Source: Galerina marginata
Taxonomy: Eukaryota > Basidiomycota > Agaricomycetes > Agaricales > Galerinaceae
Direction of reading: 5' to 3'
DNA: 64,000 nucleotides
Assembly (NCBI GenBank): GCA_023014335.1
Contig: JAECYW010000032.1
Span: 248,001-312,000 of the forward strand
The notes below the pieces were generated by a model. It was not told the origin of the DNA, searched no databases, and was given only the letters and a program-made list of their open reading frames with translations. Below are positions 23,853 to 34,800 of this stretch, piece by piece. Each line of letters starts with the position of its first letter. Position 1 is the first letter of the stretch. The position numbers and the translations under genes are program-made.

Positions 23853-25524
23853 ATGTACACTGAAACCGATTCAGTCCAAATGTTTCTGGTCCACTGTGGG
23901 CAAGTTCTGCAGGACGCACGATTTATCCAGCAGTCTCTCCCAAATGCCGAGGAAGAACGCGTGGAAGGAATACTGCGACAACTCCAGGCTATTCATTCTA
24001 TTTTAGATCAATTGGACGATCCTTGGCTTACAAGAACCGAACTTGACGACCTAATAGGCCTCATTATCGATGTTGCTTCTCCTCTTCAAAGGTGGCTAGA
24101 CGAACCACGCACGGAATTTCGTGCCACTACTCAACCAGCACCTCGATCTGGGAAACGAGGAAGACCGCGTTACCAAGTTGATGTGGATCGCGCTGTTGAA
24201 TTGCACGACATGGAGTTATCCTGGGCACAGATTGCTTCGGCAATGGGCATTAGCAGACGAACGATGTACTATCATTTAGCAGCAGCTGGAAAATCAACGG
24301 CAAGGAGACCTTTTACAGATATTAACGACAACGACTTGGACACTCTTGTTGAAGATATTTCAGCCCGACACCCTCTCACAGGATGCCATGTTGTTCGAGG
24401 GCATCTGGAATCAATGGGCGTTCACATTCCACTCCTGCGTGTTCTTGAAAGCCTTCGACGCGTTGATGACATCGGCATTCAACTTCGGTGTGTCTCTACT
24501 TCGTCTACCAATGTTTAAACTTTTGATTGTAGTGCTTTGACAGCTGGGGAGTGTCTACAAAACGAAAGGTCTACAAAGTGAGAGGAAGTAATGCGCTCTG
24601 GCATCATGATGGAAATGAAAAGCTACGCCCTTGGGGTTTTTACGTTCATGGATGCATTGACGGGCATTCAAGATTGATAATTTACCTCAAATGTTCAAAT
24701 AACAAGAGGGCTCATACGGTTGAGAGAATATTTACAGATGCAATCAGAGTATACGGCTGGCCCAGTCGCATGAGAGGGGATTATGGGACGGAAAATAATT
24801 TGGTCGAGAAGCGAATGATTGAACGATGGGGAGAATTACATCGTGCTTATCTTCGTGGACGGCGAGTCAAGTAACATGTCTAGTCAAATGTTTCTCGCTA
24901 ACATTGAAGAGATCCTTTCTTTTCAGGTCAATTCATAATGTGCGTATTGAGCGTCTCTGGCGTGATGTTCGAAGGGATACCCTCGAATTTTTTCGCACAA
25001 TTTTCCTTCATCTTGAAGAAATCGGACTACTCGATATGGATTCCCTCATTCACCGAGTCTGCCTGTTCCTCACGTTTCAAGCACGTATTCAACATTCGCT
25101 TGATGAAACCGTGGCCTCCTGGAACAACCACAAGGTTCGAACTGCTGGCAACAAGTCGCCAATTGCCCTGTATCAGCTTAGCCGCGAGCATGCAATCAAT
25201 CGTGGATATTGGACCGGGGATCCTGGCGATGCTGTAGATGAAGTCGACGAAGAATACGGAATTGACAACAATGAAGGCGTACCACCTGCCGATGAACTCG
25301 AAAATGATCCTACTCAAGCAAATTTTGATGAATTTAGGACGCCAGAGACTGAGAGGGATGGGGGTATCTTGGTCAATGACGACGAGGAAATAGAGGTAGC
25401 TCGTGCTTGTTTGGGCGGGATGGACCTCGGTCGCGATGACGGAAATTTCGGAATTGATGTTTATATTGAAGCAGTCACTCGACTGACAGCCCTCATGGAG
25501 AGTACACCTAGTGCTAATGAATAA
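23853..25524 (+). CDS. Transposase with HTH and rve-type integrase core (DDE)
   Basis: Exons 23853-24487, 24544-24870 and 24927-25524, introns of 56 nt, product about 519 aa. An AT-hook-like KRGRPR at residues 101-106 precedes a helix-turn-helix (about 120-145, 'LSWAQIASAMGISRRTMYY'). The catalytic core follows: D234 in 'LWHHDGNEKL', D291 in 'RGDYGTEN' and E329 in 'HNVRIERLW'. The last 140 residues are acidic. This is the IS3/retroviral-integrase-like fold seen in eukaryotic cut-and-paste elements; I do not name the superfamily. It begins about 100 bases after the companion gene, same strand. All three catalytic residues are present and the frame is open. Confidence 0.85.
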
Positions 25525-25729
25525 AAGCCAATTTATTTGGTGAATGTTGCGATCTATCATATAGGGCGTTGGCAATTTTTTTAGTATGGAAGGCAATGGC
25601 TGGAATTGAGCACTAGCTTAGCAAGGGCCTCCGGTAACGCGGTTTTCGAAGTTAAAACCACGCTTTTTTAAGGTTTGAAACGGCAAAGTTGTAGAATAGT
25701 ATCTATAAATCCACGGTGCAAAAGGAATT

Positions 25730-25875
25730 TTATTCAAAGTTCAGCCCAAATGTGTAGTCGGCGTAACAGTTATCGGGCGCGTTCCACTGTTCCGAACACA
25801 GCCACTCTCCTTCGGCAGGATCGCAAGTCACCACGTTGCGCAAAACATTAGCAGACGGGGAATGCGGAAAATAAA
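25730..25875 (-). pseudogene. Single terminal exon of an unknown protein inside the transposon end
   Basis: On the minus strand an acceptor (TTTTCAG) leads into an open frame with 'VVTCDPAEGEWLCSEQW' and 'CYADYTFGLNFE', ending in a TAA that is itself part of AATAAA. Only this last exon is visible. Transposon B carries the same segment at about 29740-29885 with an insertion and frame damage. It is a gene fragment shared by both copies, so it was part of the element before B arose. Family not recognised; the Cys spacing is like a secreted protein. Confidence 0.45.
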
Positions 25876-25995
25876 CTGAAAAGCACCACATGTGGAAAGG
25901 TATTGTCATGTACGAACCTGTGCTAAATCTAATACTTCACATGTGTAACAAAAGTACTCTCCAACCTGTGTAAAAACTTACATCCGCACATGTGC

Positions 25996-26120
25996 AAAAA
26001 AAAGGTAACATCCTTCCAACCTGTGGAAAAACTTGCATTCTAAAGGAAGACCTGTGCAAATATTCCCATTTACCTGCGTGAAAAATGGGTCTGATTTTTT
26101 GCACACTATATATGCCATAC
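25996..26120 (-). repeat. Right terminal inverted repeat of transposon A
   Basis: Reverse complement of the left end. The last 20 bases are identical to it. Confidence 0.8.
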
Positions 26121-26181
26121 CCCGCGCATGTTCTACCCCCGGTTTCTCGCATGTTCTTACAATGAATTTTTTTTACGCAAG
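26121..26181 (+). repeat. Left 61-bp inverted repeat of C
   Basis: Perfect reverse complement of 28823-28883 by eye. Confidence 0.85.
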
Positions 26182-26759
26182 TTGCAAGGGGGTACTTTTT
26201 ACACAGGTTTGGTTCTTTTGAATCTCAGATTCAATTTCCCGCCGGTACCTGCCTGTCGGCACTTGAATGAAATGGGGTGAGAAATATGCTCCACAATAAC
26301 CTCTACCCTGCTGTTCAGACTCGTAAAGTGCAAGATCTGAAATTATAGTTCTAAAGCATTCATTCTAGAGCTTTCATTTAATTACAGGCCCAAATCCAGT
26401 GACAGAAATACCGAAAATCTTCAAGTTATACCTTGGTCTTCCGAAATAGCAATCACTCCTATTGAGGCAACTAATTCTAAAAAAGGTTGTCCCTCTGATT
26501 CCTGCGTCAGCCAACAACTGAGCAACTGCCGTCGGTCGGGGTTTCCCATTCCGCCTTCGTTTCTGAATTTGTTTGTACTTCTCTGGAGGCCCTTCTCGTG
26601 CGTCCATTTCTTCACCCACTCATACAGCGCCAAGCAGGGAAGTAATGGCCATGGCGCTCACTTCTCACTTGGAGCGACTGCCGCTGGTGCCTTGAATTGC
26701 ATTCCAAGGACTTGACTATTTAATCTCAGATTGAATTATGCGCAATTCCAACTTATGCA
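26182..26759. other. Left non-coding part of C
   Basis: No gene recognised. Contains one 'acacaggtttgg' word near 26201 and short open frames on the minus strand that do not resemble known proteins. Confidence 0.4.
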
Positions 26760-26986
26760 AATGCAAGTGAAGGTGTGTCATATTTTTGGAAAGTAGCCTA
26801 ACCTGTGTGTTTTATTTTGCAAGGTGCGCGAAAGTTGTAAAATTAGACTGAACATGCATGAAAATGTGCCAACGTGTGTAATTTGAATTATTTTACAATA
26901 TATGTGCCATAGACCTATGCAAATGTTCTGTTCACCGGAGTATAAAATGGGCTTCGATTTATTGCACACTATATGTGCCATAAGAA
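26760..26986 (+). repeat. Diverged transposon end inside C
   Basis: It contains 'acctgtgtg', 'aacgtgtgtaat', then 'tttattgcacactatatg' and 'tgccat', a degraded version of the right end of A/B (GCACACTATATATGCCAT). It lies just upstream of the gene fragment. Confidence 0.5.
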
Positions 26987-27095
26987 GCTCCTATCCCTTG
27001 AGCACAACACAATTCCGGCGAGCTCATGTTGGCGTACGAAGGATGGCGTACCCCTGTGCCAGGGTAAACGCCGAGATAGCCGAGACTTGGTGATT

Positions 27096-28822
27096 TCTAT
27101 GCCCCTTCTCTTCGCGTTTGACATTGCGAACGACAACGGTGAGGAATACGAAGAAGGCGAAACTTGGAACTTCCCGCGTTCACTTTCTCTTACTTCCGGT
27201 GCCGAGGACGAATCACCAGGTCTTGTTTACAACATTGTCGGCCTCGCATTGACCAATCTTGCACGTAATCACTTCATCGCACGATATGCATCTCACGATC
27301 AGGAAACGATCTACACCTATGACGGCATGAAAAACAATGGAATACCCATTGTGGAACCAGGTGGAACAATCGCCACGCATATGTGCGGGCAAAAAATTCA
27401 ACTCCCTCCTGGCTTCTCGATCTATCAAGTTTTCTATCTACTACGGGGCGGTTTGGACGCTCAGGATGAGTTCTTCAAGCTACGCACTAAATTTCTGGCC
27501 GATAAACTGGAGCTCGGGTTTTCAACAGACAATCTCGATGAGCTATGTTCAATGAAGTATACCTCCGACAAATTTGTTGAAATGGACCCCAAGGGACGTA
27601 CCTGGTTGTTCAACCCCTTCAAGGTTAAAACAATTGAATATTTATCTCGTCCCAATACTGTCGACAACACAATCTTTGAAGTCGAGAGTGCGCTAGAACC
27701 GGAGTCGGAAGAGGAAACACTTGTTCAGGTTGCAAATGGCGCGCCTTCCGAATCTTCGCTTCCAGATTCGCTATTTACCCTTGACTGCCGGTGCGGAATT
27801 CTTGGTGACGGTAATCTGCTTTATCGACCAGAGGAGTTTGGCGAAGCTATCCAATGCGAGGTGTGCGAAAATTGGTCGCATATCGCTTGTCAGCGTGACG
27901 GGCGAGCGAGTAATTTGGGGAAAAAGGCTCATTTTATCTGCGACTTTTGCGACCCTGGTTATATGCTTCCCAGTAGCACTGGGTACACCGCATCATATTC
28001 GAGGTCAAAATATGGTCAGAATATGGTAAGATTTGCCGGTCTATTGTTACCATATTTGCCACTGGAATATGGTAACAATAGGGTACCATATTCTGAGCGT
28101 ATTATGACAATGTTGAACCACCCGAATATGATACCAAGATATGGTAAAAATATGAGAGAAAGACAAAGAATATGGCTATATTTCGGAGAATTTATTTACA
28201 GTACTTTCGTCCTAAATATGGGGCTACAATATTCTTTATAGATTTGAACAAAGAAAATGGAAAGAATACACCGGCAAATCTTACCATTTTTGTCGGATAT
28301 TCGGACCCCGAATATTGTGTCGTGCAGGCAGTGTAGACAAGTATCTGACAGAAAGTACGTCCCTAAATTCTCAATTTCTTTATTTTTATAACTTATTATA
28401 CGCAACAGAAAGGCAGAGGCACGAATCAAGTGGTATAAAAAACCCTTGTCAAAGCGTTTAATGTGAGTAAAATAGTAGCTCTATATCGCATATAGGTGAC
28501 GGACTTTTTCTTCAGACCTGGACGCGGTGCACTTGCCAAACATGGTGACTTCTGGTACCCAGTCCGCCTTATTCAGCAGGTTGATGGCGGCGACTGGCGG
28601 GTTCAGTGGTGGAGGGAAACTGATTTTACGTCGACCAGTGTTGTGGCCGGTGGGGTATCACTCGTTGAACCCACTGACATCGTCGACTCCCTCTGGCTCA
28701 ATCGTGTCGCTCGACGGACAATTAGGGTGAGTATTTTGACTTAGATGAAAAGGCGCAGCTAAATCACAAATCCCAGCTTGGGAAATGGAAGCATGCTTTC
28801 GAAGTCGAAAACTCCGAGGAAA
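27096..28822 (+). pseudogene. USP-like / PHD finger / chromatin-reader-like gene, broken
   Basis: The open frame (possibly from 26973) starts 'MPLLFAFDI' and contains 'HFIARYASHDQETIYTYDG', which resembles the C-terminal histidine box of ubiquitin-specific proteases. No catalytic Cys box is present, so the N-terminal half is missing. Next comes a PHD finger: Cys-x-Cys in 'DCRCGIL', Cys-x2-Cys in 'CEVCENW', His-x2-Cys in 'HIAC' and Cys-x2-Cys in 'CDFC'. A small inverted-repeat element interrupts the coding sequence at about 27995-28320. After further exons the frame resumes as 'FFRPGRGALAKHGDFWYPV' and 'WRVQWWRE' (28505-28620), which resembles a Tudor/PWWP-type reader. The 3' end runs into the inverted repeat without a stop. 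A captured and truncated host gene is likely. Domain calls are by motif only. Confidence 0.55.
27995..28320 (+). mobile_element. Small inverted-repeat element (MITE-like) in the PHD gene
   Basis: 'ggtaagatttgccggt' at about 28025-28040 has its near-exact reverse complement at 28271-28286. Flanking words ('atattcgaggtc', 'gaccccgaatat') also pair, so the inverted arms span about 50-60 bp imperfectly. The inside is rich in 'aatatggta' words. It sits in the middle of an otherwise open frame. Confidence 0.55.
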
Positions 28823-28883
28823 CTTGCGTAAAAAAAATTCATTGTAAGAACATGCGAGAAACCGGGGGTAGAACATGCGCGGG
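28823..28883 (-). repeat. Right 61-bp inverted repeat of C
   Basis: Perfect reverse complement of 26121-26181 by eye. The frame of the broken gene in C runs into it. Confidence 0.85.
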
Positions 28884-30136
28884 GTATGGCATATATAGTG
28901 TGCAAAAATTCAGACCCATTTTGCACGCAGGTAAATGGGAATATTTATACAGGTCTTCCTTTAGAATGCAATATTTTCCGCAGGTTAGAGTGTTGATGCG
29001 CTATTGTGCACAGGCCAAATATTCTAATTTTACACAGGTTCGGTTCATAGTTTATTGCTCTGTAAGTTGCTAGGGCCGATAATGCTACACATGTAGAGTT
29101 TCAAACGAAATTCACACAGATTTTGTTGAAGCTCCATTCACAGCGGTCGGTCAACATTCGCTTGATGAAACTGTGGCCTCCTGGAACAACCACAAGGTTC
29201 AAACTGCTGGCAACAAGTTGCCCATTACCCTGTATCAGCTTAGCGGTGAGCATGCAATTAATCGTGGATATTGGACCGGGGATCCTGGTGACGCTGTAGA
29301 TCAAGTCGACGAAGAATACGGAATTGACAACAATGAAAGCGTACCACCTCCAGATGAACTTGAAAGTGAGCCCACTCAAGCAAATTTTGATGAATTTAGG
29401 ACGCCAGAGACCGAGAGGGATGGGGGTATTTTGGTTAATGACGACACAGAAATAGAGGTAGCTCGTGCTTGTTTGGGTGGGATGGACTTCGGCCGCGACG
29501 ACGGAAATTTCGGAATTAATGTTCATATTGCAGCAGTCACTCGACTGACGGCCCTCATGGAGAGTACACCTAGTACTAATGAACAAAAGCTAATTTATTT
29601 GGTGAATATCGGCTCGGAAAGAAAAGTAACGGCATAGGTTCTTCATCCTGTTTCCAAGTTAAAACCATACTTTTATAAGGTTTGAAACGGCAAAGTTGTA
29701 GAATAGCATCTATAAATCCACGGTGCAAAAAGAATTTTATTCAAAGTTCAGCCCAAATGTGTAGACGGCGTAACAGTCATTGACTCATTGGGCGTGTTCC
29801 GCTGTTCCAAACACAGCCACTCTCTTTCGGCGGGATCGCAAGTCTCCACGTTGCGCAAAACATTGGCAGACCGGAAATGCGGAAAATAAATTGCAAAGCA
29901 CCACGTGTGGGAAGGTATTCTCGTGTACGAACCTGTGCTAAATCAAATGCTTCACATGTGTAACAAAAGTACTCTCCAACCTGTGTAAAAACTTACATCC
30001 GCACCTGTGCAAAAAAAAAGGTAGCATCCTTCTAACCTGCGGAAAATATTGCATTCTAAAGGAAGACCTGTGTAAATATTCCCATTTACCTGCGTGCAAA
30101 ATGGGTCTGATTTTTTGCACACTATATATGCCATAC
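28884..30136 (+). mobile_element. Transposon B: internally deleted copy of A
   Basis: It has the same ends as A (GTATGGCATATATAGTGTGC ... GCACACTATATATGCCATAC). The left subterminal region is joined near 29150 directly to the 3' end of the transposase gene, so everything coding for the companion protein and the catalytic core is missing. Non-autonomous derivative. Confidence 0.85.
29150..29637 (+). pseudogene. C-terminal fragment of the transposase in B
   Basis: Matches the end of the A transposase from 'HSLDETVASWNNHKV' onward with scattered substitutions. The original stop codon is changed (TAA to CAA), so the frame runs on to 29637. No catalytic residue is included. Confidence 0.85.
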
Positions 30137-31790
30137 ATATGAACGCCATCATCCTTTTTCCTTCCGTTTCCTCGCGTTGTGTTCAGTTCACAAAACTACC
30201 CGTTCAACTTGAATACTCGAGTAATGCCTTTGTTACTCTCCATTCAGCGCGTGTATGGGGAATTATTGCTACCCTAACGTGGCTACAAAGCCAACCACCC
30301 GCCTTCTTCACTCGATTTCACGTACTCAAAATTCGTCCTCTGGACTCTAGTGCTAGCTGGTCGAACCCGTGAAGAGCTAGGTCATCTCTAATTATGCCCT
30401 ATTGTCTGTGCACGTTCATGTTCTTTTACCAACTCTCACACCAACTCTACGCTGTCGGTCTTGTGCACCTTGTCCACTTCCTCATACTCATCCCAGGGCT
30501 CACCGCTGATGTCCTTAGAAACAGAGTTGTATCTATACCTAGCCTCGTGGATGATGTTCAGGTTCGCCAGCCAGCCCGTCGACGGATTAGTTCGACGCTG
30601 ACATTCATTATTTTTTCTACCTGCAGTCAACCTCGATCGCTAGCAACTCGTCCATTCCCCAATTTCGACACTATCTAGTTCTCCCATTCGAGCCGCCGGG
30701 CACATTTTCCCTCACCATCGGCGGCTACCGCCGTAACACATTATTTAGCTCAGGCTCAGCGTCGACTTGGACCCACTCTTCCAGCACAGTCGGTGATAAA
30801 CCATGCGTGCATCTTGTACCTCACTTTACCTTTTCCCTCCTCTCCGTTTCGTTGATTCTCGACCAAGCTTCTGTGTTCATTACTCGTGCTCTTCTGCCAA
30901 CATTGTGAATGCCCCACGATCCGGCGTTTGGGTGTGTGCTTAAGCATCGAACCGTTTCCCCCCTTCGCCCAGGGGTTCCGTTCCGTTCTTCCGCCTTTCA
31001 AATGCTGGCGTTAAAATTAAAATCGTCTCTTTCTTTTGGCACCTCTGGTTCTCTCTTCTCGTCCTCCATTTTAGTCTAGGCTTCACGATGTGCGAAACGA
31101 TGCGTTTCCCCGACCATCGCTCCTTACCCTATAATTTCGCTTTCACTTCATTCTTTATTCATGTTCCCTCATTTTACGAGAACGAAGGGGGGATCAGTCA
31201 GAGTGGGGACGCCAAATTCGGAACTCAACAAACTCTTCCTCTCAGCCTTTTGGTATATTAATACTATACCCATGCAGGCGCTACTCGAAGTCGGGCGAAG
31301 AGTTTGTTTATGCACCTCCAAATTTGTGCGCTCCCCTCATTCTCATTCTCGTTCTCATTCGCATTCCTATTCCTTCCTTATTATTCAACGATCTTTTCCT
31401 CTGCAACTGAATCGAATTTCGGAGTTATAGTCGTGATCCCCTTCAACGCGCTTTGCTTTCCGGCGCCTACACCCATCACTTGGCCCCTCTTGATATTTCC
31501 CCTCGTCCTAACAGGTCTACGCTGTCGGTTTTATGCACCTCCGAGTCGTGCACTTTCTCATACACATCACCGGAGCTAGCGCTCATCGCTGATATCTTCG
31601 AATAAAAGCTATGTCTAGACCTAGCTTCTTGGACGACGTTCAGGTGCGTCCGCCAGTCCGAATGGGTTAGATGCCAACAGTCATTTAATTTTTTGTTTAG
31701 CACCAAATGCTTTTCCGCGTTAGCTTTAAGTTAACTTATCCGAGTCTTCTCGGGTATCATTTACACATAACTATTTACTTTCCATACTGA
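30137..31790 (+). repeat. Alpha block, copy 3
   Basis: It resumes the repeat copy interrupted at 19220. Words such as 'gtgtatggggaattattg', 'cacgctgtcggtctt-like' and 'gtcagagtggggacgccaa' are shared with 10.4, 16.6 and 37.7 kb. No gene recognised. Confidence 0.7.
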
Positions 31791-31890
31791 TATCTCAAGA
31801 CACTGACCAACCCGATACGCTACTTCGGGAGAACATTCTTCTATCGGGATCCTTACTACTCGCATCAGATGGAATCCTAATAGTGTCCGT

Positions 31891-34800
31891 CTATCCCTCG
31901 TGCAAGTCTTGATGATTGCAATGAAGGTCGAGTTTGGCGACCAAAGCGATCCATGAAGGGCGGCCCATTTCACGATCCAGTTTGAGCTGGACACACCGTG
32001 CGAGGGTGGGAATTGCTAAGCCTAGACGCTCCTGTATATCGGTGAGCTTTCTTCTGGCCTCGATTCCCTCTTTATGTTGTCCGGCAGCACAGTGAAGAGC
32101 ACCTTGCGAAAGTAGGATCCATGCAAATTGTGGATACAGACCATTGCGTGCCCGTGCACGTTGATCATAATATGCACTAGCCTCAACTATTGCGTCTAGC
32201 GCCTGGGAAAGGTTATTATTGGAGGCAAGACGCAAGGAAAGGTTATGGAGGGTATTCATATGTGTTAGCTGGATATCCCACCAGGGCAATATTGGATTTG
32301 TTGATTTAACTTTCATGATTTCGTCCAGGCCTTCTTGGGCGAGACACATTGCATCGACCTCGTCTCCGATATCGGCGCGAGCCTCAGAAAGAGATAGAAG
32401 GCACTCTGAGAGATCGACAAGATGATTCAATCGGTCAGGTAGGTCCTTTTCTGTACTGATACTGGTACGACATAAGTTGATAGCTTCCTGTAAGCCATTA
32501 ATTGCCGCGTCAGTCTCCTTGGTAAATTGCTGTACCATAAACGCGACTCGCAGGCACCAGACAAGAGTAAAGGTATCTGCAGATTCTGTCCCACGACTGA
32601 CTGAAACTGCATCTTGACTCGCGGTAAGGGCCTCAGAATACCGTCCAACATAAAAAAGAGATTCGGCACAATCAGCGATTGTCCACGCTAGCCAGTTGAC
32701 AATGTCAGGGTGTGAGGAGTATTTTTTGCTGATATTGATTGCTTCTTCAATGGCGCCCAGAGCCCTCTCTGGATAGCCCTGGGAGAGCAGCACAAAGGCA
32801 ATTTGCTGAAGACATCGCACATGCATTTCCACGGCAGAGTGTGTGTCTGCTGGAACATTCACATACCAGTCCAACGCTCCTTGAATGGTGACATTGGCTT
32901 CTGTGAGTCGATCAAACCTGTTCAAATTGCGCGAATGAATGAGGGTGGCATAAATGAGGGTCCGTTCTCTCTTGTCCGGGAATATTTTGATCAACTCGTT
33001 TGAATGATGAATTAAACTTTGTCCCCGTTCGATGCACTCTGCCTCATTGTCGGAGAACTCGGAAATTTGTATGTGCAGGCGTATAAACGCAACATACTCC
33101 GAGAGGATGCCAGGGTTGTCTTGAATAACGGACTGGTAAAGGTCAAATGCTTCATGGCCTTCGTCAAATGCTTGCTTGTATTCATCAGCGTCGAAGAGGA
33201 TATTGATAAGCACATGGATGCTGTCAGCCAGATCTGTCTTGTACTCGCCAGGGTCTTGGAAGGCCAGTGTACGGTATTGCATGGTAGATGTTTGAGCTTC
33301 GTGAATTGCTTCTGGATATCGTTTGGCAAGCTGGAGATCATATGCTAAGGCGTAATGAGCATAAGCCTCGGACTGAGAGGGAGATTTATGAATAGATTGA
33401 TAAATATTGACTGACTCCCTGCGGGAAAAGGCTGCCTCATCATAACGTTCCAAGGAGCGAAGGGTTTTTGAAACATTATCCAGCGCCCTTGCGAAGCGTA
33501 GCCGATCTTTAGTTTCTTCCTGGACCAAATATGACACTTCTTTCCATACCAGAAGAGCGTCAATGTATTGCCCCATTTCTTCCAAAAGATCACCATGTTT
33601 CCAAAGTACACTGCACAGATCTGTGCTGTATTTTTGCCTATCCTTTTCAAAATATTTCCTGAAAATGGCCACCATTTCTTGGGACATTTGAAGCGCATCA
33701 GTAGCTGGCAGGAAACCACAAAAATCTGGTCGCAAAATTTGGTAGACTGCATGCGCCCGAACCAAATCCAGGCGATCGGGGTAGAAAGGAACAAGAAAGT
33801 CTAAAATTTCTAGCGCCCTCTGTTGTGTCTGGAAAGCCTCTTCAAATCGCCCGACATTTCGAAGAGTGGTTGAGAACTGTTGCAGAGTTTTAGCATAATC
33901 ATATACTCCCAAACTGGGCGAAAGCTGATGCAGGGCTTGAGCATAATGGTGCACCGCAGAACTGGAAGAATTGTCCAAAACCTCAACCGACTTTCTGGCT
34001 ATCTGCAATGCGTCGTTGGTGAGATTGCTGCTTGCAACAACATCGTCGAAAAAACGGACGGCTTCTTCGGCTTTTTGCAGCGATTCGAGGGAATTTCTTG
34101 CAGATGAAGTTATCAAAGCAAATTTACGCAATGCATAAGGCAATAGGAGCTTTATATCCAAAGATGCAGATGGGGTTTGCAGAGACCGACCAATAGCAAT
34201 GGCTTCACTAATCGAGGAATGAGCATCATTCACATTATCATTGATCATGGAGTGGGCATAGGCCAGGATAGAGAGAGATAGGGCAAGATGAGGCAAATAG
34301 GTGGTCGGGTGATTGGTAATTAAGGTCCGATAGAGCTTTACGGCCCATGCACCGATGAGAGCCGACTCACGGTACATGTCTAGATCGACCAAGTCGGATG
34401 CAAGTTTGTCCAAAGCTCCCGCACCAACTTGCACAGACAGGGAGGTGGCGTCCCCTTGGAGAATGGTCTGAATTTGTAAGGCTTTTGCAATAACATCTTG
34501 CCGCACAATAAATCGATCATCGTCGACAACCAAAATCCTTGGAAATGTCTGAAAAGGAAGCAGGAAATCTCCCGTTGGTTCTTCAACGGGATATGATGTG
34601 GTCAACGATAGCTTCTCCATTAGTGCATTAATCACATCGATTTGAAGGCGAAGGTAGGCGTCTGAAATCAAGTCGGCGGACATTTGAATTTCAGGAGGTA
34701 ATTTTGAAAGTGTCGCCGAGTTTCTTCCTATGAAACCAATGATGCGTTCGTTAGAAACCGTAGTTGAAATTTCATTCCGAATTATTTTGGGAGCTTGAGT

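Larger units (their letters stand above)
19221..26120 (+). mobile_element. Transposon A: 6.9-kb TIR DNA transposon with integrase-core transposase
   Basis: The ends are GTATGGCATATATAGTGTGC (19221-19240) and its exact reverse complement at 26101-26120. Homology of the inverted ends continues for roughly 120 bp and then breaks into scattered copies of a short word, ACACAGGTT/ACCTGTGT, a typical arrangement for transposase-binding sites. Inside are two plus-strand genes with unbroken multi-exon frames and, near the right end, a minus-strand exon fragment. A TA dinucleotide lies just inside both ends and could be the target duplication if the element starts at TGGCATA; I could not settle the true ends. 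It may be autonomous. Confidence 0.85.
26121..28883 (+). mobile_element. Segment C: 2.76-kb unit with identical 61-bp inverted ends, between A and B
   Basis: It is bounded by 61-bp inverted repeats that I read as identical base for base (26121-26181 and 28823-28883), beginning CCCGCGCATGTTC. Its left end continues with an 'acacaggtttgg' word of the same kind as A. It abuts A at 26120 and B at 28884 with no spacer. It holds a broken gene and two smaller insertions. It could be a separate non-autonomous transposon, or the 61-bp arms could be an outer extension of the A/B inverted repeat. Confidence 0.65.

Noticed and set aside
33012..33804. Open frames opposite or in other frames of the TPR gene
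   Set aside because: Shadows of the long minus-strand coding frame.
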